Shown: positions 56,068-64,000 of the stretch, one piece after another
Layout: every line of letters starts with the position of its first letter
How positions within the stretch are numbered: position 1 is the stretch's first letter
From: Amaranthus tricolor
Lineage: Eukaryota; Streptophyta; Magnoliopsida; Caryophyllales; Amaranthaceae
NCBI RefSeq assembly: GCF_026212465.1
Contig: NC_080059.1
Location: forward strand, 10,944,311-11,008,310
DNA: 64,000 bases
Direction: 5' to 3'
Notes under the pieces: model-generated
The model's database searches: none
What the model was told of the DNA's origin: nothing
Seen by the model: only the letters and a program-made list of their open reading frames with translations
Position numbers and translations under genes: made by a program

Positions 56068-56926
56068 CTTTATGAAAATAAATATAGCAGGAAGAAATTC
56101 ACAAAGTACTCAGGGGTAAGCTTGTTCGACCAAATTGCACTTTAAGAGTGATCAAAACTTCAAAATCTGAAAGTGTAGTGCTTGTTCGAGTAGCGATATG
56201 TTTGTTTGGATGCCTTTTGCTTGTTATAGTGGCAAGAAATCAATTCAAATAAAAACTTAAGTCGTTGGTAGTGTTCAAGAATAATCCACATGTAATTTCA
56301 CATTGAAAAACTAAAGATAGATTTACTATCATTTAGTTTGATGAGCTACTTCTCTTATTACTTATTATTTGTAGGATGGAATCGATCATCAAGTTTATGT
56401 GTGCAGTTAACTCTACTCTTAGTGGTTTTGTTGAGTGCAAACACAATAATAAATTTATCATCGTAACAAAACCGACGGTATGCTCATGTGTGACAGAGAC
56501 TATTGGAGAACAACTCATATCGAAGAATTGGAAAATGTTAACTAACATACAAGCTTGATGGTATGCTCCTCATATTACCAACTGATTTTAGGATGAAACC
56601 TTATCAAATTTATATTCAATCAACTTTTCTCTTGTCCGTTCTGTATGCAAGGAATAATAAATTTAAGGAATAATAAATTTATTAGGTTGCAGCCCTAGCA
56701 TATTTTAATTACTTTTTGTTGATTTGTTGATTATTTATCTTTTTACTTTTTAGAATTTTAGTAAGAAAAAATTAATTTGAGTGCAAGACGTGTTATTGTA
56801 AAATAATGCATTTAATATTTAATATAGTGTACATAGATAAATATACTTCGAAGTGATAGGAAATTTGTGATAACATTATAGATATGGGATGTAATTTTAT
56901 TTGTAGATGATGATGATTATAAATAT
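56068..56926. other. Intergenic DNA, no supported gene
   Basis: A 60-codon frame at 56376-56558 has near-random composition and no domain I know. The SINE's left target repeat is at 56911-56926. Confidence 0.4.
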
Positions 56927-57169
56927 AGAAAAGTTAAGATAAAGGACATTTTTAGTATCCCACATAAAATAGGGTATGGGTGGGATTTTTTCTTGAAAGA
57001 TGCGGACAAATTATACATGTTTTCCCAAAGAAGGAGTAAAGAGGATGCGCGCAGTCAACAAACCCCCACAACTAATACCTGTGTTCAATAGGAATCGAAT
57101 TCCACACCTTCTGCTTAACACGTAGATGCTCAATCCATTGAGCCACAAGCGCTTTTGGTGATGATGAAT
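56927..57169 (-). mobile_element. tRNA-derived SINE with a perfect 16-bp target duplication
   Basis: TGATGATTATAAATAT occurs at 56911-56926 and 57170-57185. On the minus strand the head carries A-box-like TGGCTCAATGGA (57145-57134) and B-box-like GGAATTCGATTCC (57103-57091), about 33 bases apart as in RNA polymerase III promoters. The body runs through 'gggtttgttgactgcgcgca' to 'aaatgtcctttatctt'. A second partial copy is at 57841. It encodes no protein and would be moved by a LINE. It is not a functional tRNA gene: the acceptor stem and anticodon arm do not fold. Confidence 0.8.
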
Positions 57170-57185
57170 TGATGATTATAAATAT

Positions 57186-57840
57186 GGGATATAATTTTTT
57201 TTTTTTTTTTGTAGAGGAGTGTAAAATTTTATTCTTGATCAAGCATTAGCTAGTTTCTCTCAACATCAGAAACATATTAATTACATAAAAAAGAAAAAAG
57301 TTCAAATCTATCATACATGAAATTGTCACTTTCTAAAATTTCTGTACACAGCATTTATTCTTAAATTTTCATGAAAACTAGAGAATAAAAAAAAGTAAAC
57401 TAGAGAATAATGTTTGTTTGTGATACACACAAGAAAAATGGGACCAATAATTTATAAAGCTATTTTTAACATGGACCATTAAAAAGTTCACTTCATCGTA
57501 TATTTTCATTTTGAGATTATTATTCTAATTTGGAGCATTTTAATTTTGTAGTATTAAAAATAATGAATGTTTTGTAACTGTGTCAAATAGAAAATGCTAA
57601 GTTATCTCATATCTGGCCTCCAATTCAATAACCAATTAAGCACAAAAATCCTATTCCTATTCAATTCATAATATGTGCAAAATGCATAAAATAATGTTGC
57701 ATAGTAAAAACATAGATTTTGTTTCAATTGAAGACCGTCTTTTTCAATCATGATTCTAAGATCGAATTTACCTAATTCCTCCTTTTCACCGTTTTTTTAT
57801 ATAATCTAAAAAAATAGGTGATATATATAATTTCAATTAG
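57186..57840. other. Intergenic DNA
   Basis: It starts with a T17-18 run. No gene or element recognised. Confidence 0.4.
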
Positions 57841-58008
57841 GCGCAGGTATTAGTTGGGGTTTCTTGACTGCGCGTATCTCTTTTTACTCCATTTTTGGAG
57901 AAATGGATATAATTTATCCGCATCTTTCAGAAAAAATAAAAACCCCCCAGCCGGACTCTTAGACTCTGCCTTGTGCGAAAAACTGAAAATGTCCTTTACT
58001 TTTTTATA
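57841..58008 (+). mobile_element. 5'-truncated copy of the same SINE
   Basis: 'caggtattagttggggtttc', 'ttgactgcgcgtatctcttt' and 'atttatccgcatctttcaga' match the SINE body, and 'aaaatgtcctttactttt' matches its end. The tRNA-like head is missing. About 30 bases in the 3' part differ. Confidence 0.7.
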
Positions 58009-58249
58009 TATCAAAAGTATATTACTTTCAATTTCAGACTCACATGTTTAAGAGAGTTAAGTGTAGTTATTTGGCCTCGTTATAAAGAATGATAAAAGTA
58101 TTGTGTAGATTTGAACTAAATTATTTTTAATGTGTATTAATCTAATAATAGCATGTAATTTTTAATGATTGTACTTGTTAAGTAAAAATATTGACTATTT
58201 TAATACCTTTTAAGATTATTAGTGCACATTAAAATAGTATTAATCAAAT

Positions 58250-59350
58250 CCATACAAGACTTTCTCATAAGAACGTGCCTTCTAAGACTTTGCTCTGTAC
58301 AGTCGTATCACTTGTATATAAGAGTTGGAACTAATCTCGACGTATAAAGAGATTGTTTGGTGAAAACGACGATGTATTAGAGTTCGAACAATGTGTTTCA
58401 AACTCCAATATTGCCAAGATCGAGTGTATGAAGTTTTAGTGACAAACAAATTACGCTATCAATAATATCGATGTTTGTAGGAGAAAATAAAGCAATAAAA
58501 CGACACAAAGATTTAATAAGGTTCACCCAACTAAGGCTACGTCCTCCGGTGTGTAGTATCTCTTATATTATCAAAAGGAGTTCAAAGAACTCTCAAATAT
58601 GGAGAATTACAATAGAGAAGAGATATAGGCTAGTGTTTGGCTTGGGGTGTATTTGTTGTGGATTGTTATTTGATGATTGAGAGCTCTCTATATATAGTAC
58701 TAGGTACATAAATGTCATTAGCTCACTAAATACAGAATTAATATTGAATAATGAATGACATGAAACTTCTCCAAGAACTTGAAAGGTCGAAAACAGCATC
58801 TTAGGCACATCAGAGGAACCGCTCGACTGGAACAGAGAGCTCGCTCGGTCGAGCGGAGTACAGACCCTTTCTGGATGCATTCTGTTTGCTCGCTCGATCA
58901 ATCAATAAGGCTCGCTCGGTCGAGCGGGTAGCTGCTCGGTCGAGCGACCATTCTGCTTCTTCTGTCAGAATTCTGATCGAGCTTCAATAAATCAAACATA
59001 AACCAAGTCCTTTGCACTTCTTCATTAAGTCCCATAACTCTCACACTTCATTACCTTATTAATCCACACTTAATCATCATCATAAATCAATCACCAAACT
59101 TAACTTAATACACCCATATTAACACATTCATGGGATTCCATCCCAAAGGTCACACATGAATGCACCTCATCAAATGTGCACTCAAGTCACACTAATCACA
59201 ACATTTGGATTGAGCTCAAGTGCAATTATTCAATTCAATTTAATTTTTTTATTTAAAAACTCATAAAAAAATGATGATGTAGTTGAAATTTGATCCTAAA
59301 ACTTAGATGTTACCTCAATCAAATTTGCATTTTAAGTAGCTATTATTTGT
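58250..59350. other. LTR-like stretch with a palindrome cluster
   Basis: 'ggttcacccaactaaggcta' followed by 'cgtcctccggtg' is a phrase I associate with LTR regions of plant copia elements. On the other side is 'cctcatcaaatgtgcactca'. No protein domain and no clear TG...CA ends, so this is a tentative LTR remnant. It includes the palindrome cluster at 58819-58949. Confidence 0.35.
58819..58949. repeat. Cluster of CGCTCGGTCGAGCG palindromes
   Basis: Full copies are at 58842-58855 and 58913-58926, a 13-base copy at 58934-58946, and partial ones at about 58819 (GCTCGACTGG) and 58888 (GCTCGCTCGATCA). Each has 6-base arms around GT. GC content here is far above the surroundings. Confidence 0.9.
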
Positions 59351-59950
59351 TATTACCCTACAATATGACTCATCAAAGAACGAGGATGAATTGGGTAATT
59401 AGAAAAACTAGTCTAGTAATTGTACTCTCATAAAGAGTTAGTGTGTTACTACAATGTTATTCCACAAACAACACTCTTTATTTCTTGATAATGATAGTAT
59501 TGAAAATACGTTAAGTGTTAATTTGCATGAAATAGGATGTCATTTTCATAGTTAAGAAGCTTTTTTTTTTTTTCTTTTTTTTTAAGGTTTAGTTAAGAAG
59601 CTTATATCCTCTAATATGCAGTATTTTATTACCATCTAATACTATCTTTTATGTGAGGTTTTGACATATGTTCAACATGTTGATTAAACGCACAGGGGCC
59701 TAAAAAGTTGGGGCCTTAATAGTAATTTATGTAGTATATGTTAAGTGTTAAAAGATACAAAATTGTTTGAAAAATATCATAATTTTTAAAATTGCACTGA
59801 AAAATCAAAGAATTTATCAAACTTTGCTCTGCCTCTGCTATCTGTTTAAGTGATATTAAATTAAAATAAATTTTATAGAGAAAACAAATAATAAGTATGA
59901 CTACGAAAACATGATAAAGTAATTTTTCTGCCTAAATTCTATTAAATTTT
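59351..59950. other. Intergenic DNA
   Basis: AT-rich, no gene or element recognised. Confidence 0.4.
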
Positions 59951-60617
59951 AGGAAAAATTATCCTGAATAATCCAACCTATTCCTATTGCACATTCTTTG
60001 TTAATAATCTCGATCACATTTGAAAACTTTTAAATAATTCAACCTTTACATAGCTTTCATTGCGAATAGACCTTTGTTGCAACAAAACCGATTACAACAG
60101 GTAAATCCTTTTTCCTTTTAACTTATTCATACAGTACATTTTTTCTAATTAAAAACTCTCTTGATATTTATTAAAGTCTCCACCTACCTCTTCCTCTTCA
60201 TTTGGACACAAAATAAAAATTTTCGTCAGCCCGGAAACCTTTTTTCGCCCTTTGCTACTTTACATTGAAACCATGCTCACATTTCACATTTTTTTAAAGT
60301 GAACTAACACTTCGAGAAGAAGAGGAATTAGAGTTCATGGCTTTTAAAATTATTAATATTTTCACTAAATTAAAGATGTGAAAAAAAAAATTCTCTCTCC
60401 AAAATTTTAGGGTTGAATATGAAGTTACTCCATAAAGCAAGCTTATAAAGAAGGAGGAGGATTATTTGTTGAATGTAATGGCTAGTAGTAATCTAAAATA
60501 GCTGGTTTATTTTTTCGATGATTAATTCGCAATAAAATGAAGGCAAAGGTTGAATTATTTAAAATTTTTCAGGGGTAATATAGATAATAAATCAAATTAT
60601 TCAAAATAATTTTTCCT
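59951..60617. mobile_element. Foldback MITE, AGGAAAAATT family
   Basis: AGGAAAAATTATCCTGAATA at the left; the reverse complement of the right end is AGGAAAAATTATTTTGAATA. The arms continue past 'taaataattcaacctttac' / 'gcaaaggttgaattatttaa'. AAATTTT lies on both sides (59944-59950 and 60618-60624), a possible part of a 7-9-bp target duplication. Confidence 0.8.
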
Positions 60618-61997
<1,380 letters not shown>

Positions 61998-62582
61998 CAT
62001 CATCATATTCAGTGTATCCCGTTCATAGAAAACAATGCTTAGGGTCAGGGGAGGGAAGAACGACGACAGTTCATACCCATAGAGGAGAGTGCAGTCAAAG
62101 AGTCCCTCGGCTCGAGACAGGTCTTCAAAGAGAGAGAAACTTGCTACTTACAAATAGAATAAATAAAATACGTACAAATAACTAAAAATAAAGATAAAAG
62201 TAATGAACGAAGGAGGTAAAGAGCGATAATTAAAGGCAATGAATAAAAACAAACGCCGGGTAAAAGGGACGAATTTAGTAATCTAAGACGTGGATAAGGC
62301 GACACCAACTGCCCCTATCCCTGGTCAAGTCCTTGGAGAGGTGAAGTTCATGCATGTCACTTTTAATCTTTTCCTCCCACGTTCTCCTAGGTCTTCCTCG
62401 ACTTCTCTTGCCCTCCACTATGATGTATTCGATCCTTCTTACTGGGACGTCATGTGTCTTTCTCTGCACATGCCCAAACCATCTCAACCTATTCTTCTGC
62501 ATCTTTGCGAAGAGAGGTGCAACCCCTAACTTCTCCCTAAATTCCTGATTTCTTCCATCATAGTATTACCACACATCCATCA
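61998..62582 (-). mobile_element. 5'-truncated RTE-type LINE with a perfect 15-bp target duplication
   Basis: TTGTATAATAAATAT occurs at 61983-61997 and 62583-62597. The 3' end (minus strand) is a short (GAT)n run next to the left repeat, as in RTE elements. The coding remnant is described separately. Confidence 0.88.
62275..62550 (-). pseudogene. RTE reverse transcriptase C-terminus
   Basis: EKLGVAPLF, then KMQKNRLRWFGHVQRK, PVRRIEYI, GRPRRTWEEKIKSDMHEL and DRGSWCRLIHV: the signature end of plant RTE-type LINE proteins. One stop/frame change lies near the upstream end. All catalytic RT motifs are missing because of 5' truncation. Confidence 0.88.
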
Positions 62583-62603
62583 TTGTATAATAAATATAAC
62601 ATA

Positions 62604-62604
<1 letters not shown>

Positions 62605-62643
<39 letters not shown>
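62605..62643. repeat. (ATT)n microsatellite
   Basis: About thirteen units, eight bases beyond the right target repeat of the RTE fragment. Confidence 0.9.
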
Positions 62644-62644
62644 G

Positions 62645-63090
62645 AAATTCATACTTTTAATATAAAAAAACAAAATTTATATAACATTCCAAGTTATAAA
62701 CTTATACTTACATAACTTATACACAATGACATTTTAAGTTATAAATGTATACTTACAATCATACTTATACACAACATTCCAAAATATACACAACATTTAA
62801 GTTATAAACTTATACTTTGAAATTCATACTTACAATACACAAAAACAAATCTATACACACAACATTTCAAGTTATAAACTTATATTTGCATAACTTATAC
62901 ACAATGACATTTTACACAAATTTCAAGTTAAACACAATATTCCAAGTTATAAACTTATACGTTAAAACTCATACTTAAATTACATAAAAATAAACTTTTA
63001 CACAACATCTCAAGTTATACCCAACATTCAAGTTTAAACTTATACTTTAAAATTCATACTTATACACAAAAACAAACTCGTATACAACTT
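62645..63090. repeat. Short tandem repeats, 'CAAGTTATAAACTTATACTT' type
   Basis: The phrase recurs, more or less complete, about eight times with 'acacaacattc' and 'aaaattcatacttaca' between copies. The core AAGTTATAAACTT is itself palindromic. It may be the inner part of the CACTA-type element that ends at 63876. Confidence 0.75.
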
Positions 63091-63876
63091 ATGTTCAAAG
63101 GTTGAAGCTTGAATAAATCCTAAAATACCATGAAGCTTGAAAAACTAAAAGGTTGAAGAGAATGTACCTTAGATTGTTTAAAAAGCCCTCACATATTGTA
63201 TGCTTCTAAGAATAGCTTCATATACCAATCTCCAAACACCAATTTGTCAAAACCTAAGTGAGATTCAAATAACTTGCATCAAAAAACGAAGACAACAATA
63301 TGTACCTTAAAAAATAAAGACAACAATAAATACCATTACCATCAAAAAACCTAAGTGAGATTCACATAACTAGCATACAAAAACTAAGCCCTAAAACACC
63401 ATTAGCTTGAAAAACTAAAAAAACGAAGAAGAAGAACAACAACAATTTTCGTGGGTTTTGAAAAAGAAATTATACCTTAAAAAACGAAGCCCTAAATCAA
63501 TTGCGTGGGTTTTGAAGAAGAAGAAGAACAACAATTTTCGTGGGTTTTGAAGAAGTTAAAGGTTGAAGAAGAAAAGAGGAAGAAAAACAAATTTTCACGG
63601 GCTGAAAAAGATTGAAAAAGATGAAGAGAAATGAGCAAGTTATGTCGAACTAAGGCGGGTTTTGAAAGCAAATAATACATTTTCGCGGGTTTTGAATCTG
63701 CTGTATGAATAAAGGCGGGATTTTATAAAAAGAAATAGGGTATATGCTGCGGTTCTCAAAGAACCGCAACATATACCGTATTTCTTTTTTTGCCTAATTT
63801 ATCTACTACTTTTATGCTGTGTTTTTATAAAACCGCAGCATATGTTGCGCATCATATAAGGTTTTTTCCACTAGTG
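63091..63876. mobile_element. CACTA (En/Spm)-type right end
   Basis: GGTTTTTTCCACTAGTG (63860-63876) is the inverse of the canonical CACTAGTGGAAAAAACC. The subterminal region has a hairpin at 63739-63777 (GGTATATGCTGCGGTTCT and its mirror) plus GCTGTGTTTTTATAAAACCGCAGC. 'gtgggttttgaagaagaag' near 63500-63560 matches the zone before the 19.2-kb end. The left end was not found in the window. Confidence 0.7.
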
Positions 63877-63882
63877 AAACTA

Positions 63883-64000
63883 AACTTTGGCACTTGAGGT
63901 ACGAGTCACATGGATGAAAAAGCTATGCATAAGTTGAGCAAGCAAGGCTTGCTTGATGGTATAAAGACCTTCTAGGAAGCACAAGGGGGCGAGTTGCAAA
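63883..64000 (+). pseudogene. Ty1/copia pre-integrase fragment, cut by the window edge
   Basis: KLWHLRY, then after a one-base shift HMDEKAMHKLSKQGLLDGIK, then a stop. This is the His half of the copia pre-integrase zinc motif (LWH..LGHM...L...GLL.G). The CACTA-type end lies directly upstream, so it probably inserted into this copia remnant. Confidence 0.75.

Noticed and set aside
57091..57145. Functional tRNA gene
   Set aside because: A- and B-like boxes are present, but no cloverleaf or acceptor stem can be folded, and the unit has SINE limits with a target duplication.
62290..62529. Plus-strand frame at the RTE locus
   Set aside because: The minus strand carries the recognisable RTE end; this frame is its shadow.

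Overview
The window is AT-rich nuclear DNA of a flowering plant, almost certainly a eudicot. The evidence is two intact, intron-containing plant housekeeping genes with GT-AG introns, separated by dense plant transposable elements (Ty1/copia, Ty3/gypsy-type solo LTRs, CACTA, hAT-like, MULE- and Stowaway-type MITEs, RTE-type and other LINE fragments, a tRNA-derived SINE) and long (AT)n and (AAT)n tracts. Caryophyllales/Amaranthaceae is a guess from the general repeat style and is not proven.

Layout. 1-8.4 kb: gene-free DNA, a probable hAT-like non-autonomous element carrying a broken calcium-dependent protein kinase piece, then a complete but coding-dead copia element with two near-identical LTRs (3412-8390). 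8.4-26 kb: repeats only. A foldback MITE lies near 10.1-10.6 kb. A block with a degenerate copia pol piece is present twice (about 13.9-16.2 kb and 19.2-25.9 kb); the second copy was split by a 3-kb solo LTR (21810-24831), and a CACTA-type terminus lies just before it. 26.3-31.5 kb: a candidate six-exon gene for an unrecognised protein; all junctions keep one open frame. 34.9-36.8 kb: SLY1, a Sec1/Munc18 protein of ER-Golgi traffic, two exons. 40.2-49.7 kb, minus strand: a complete 16-exon plasma-membrane H+-ATPase (947 residues), with its 14-codon first exon separated by a 4.8-kb intron full of (AT)n and MITEs, and with a leader uORF.

50.8-56.1 kb: a nest in which a Stowaway-like MITE sits in a gypsy-type solo LTR, which sits in a LINE-like element with an (AAT)n tail; a second tail copy of the LINE is interrupted by a MULE-like MITE. 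56.9-64 kb: a SINE with a 16-bp target duplication, a palindrome-rich LTR-like stretch, a foldback MITE, an RTE fragment with a perfect 15-bp target duplication, a CACTA-type end and the start of another copia fragment at the window edge.

The genes are not an operon or cluster. SLY1 and the H+-ATPase are independent housekeeping genes in convergent orientation, about 3.3 kb apart. I saw no CRISPR array, rRNA or true tRNA gene. The most useful leads are the unrecognised six-exon gene, the exon/uORF architecture of the H+-ATPase, the LINE-like family with a zinc knuckle and nuclease-like C-terminus, and several insertions dated by target duplications or an empty site.
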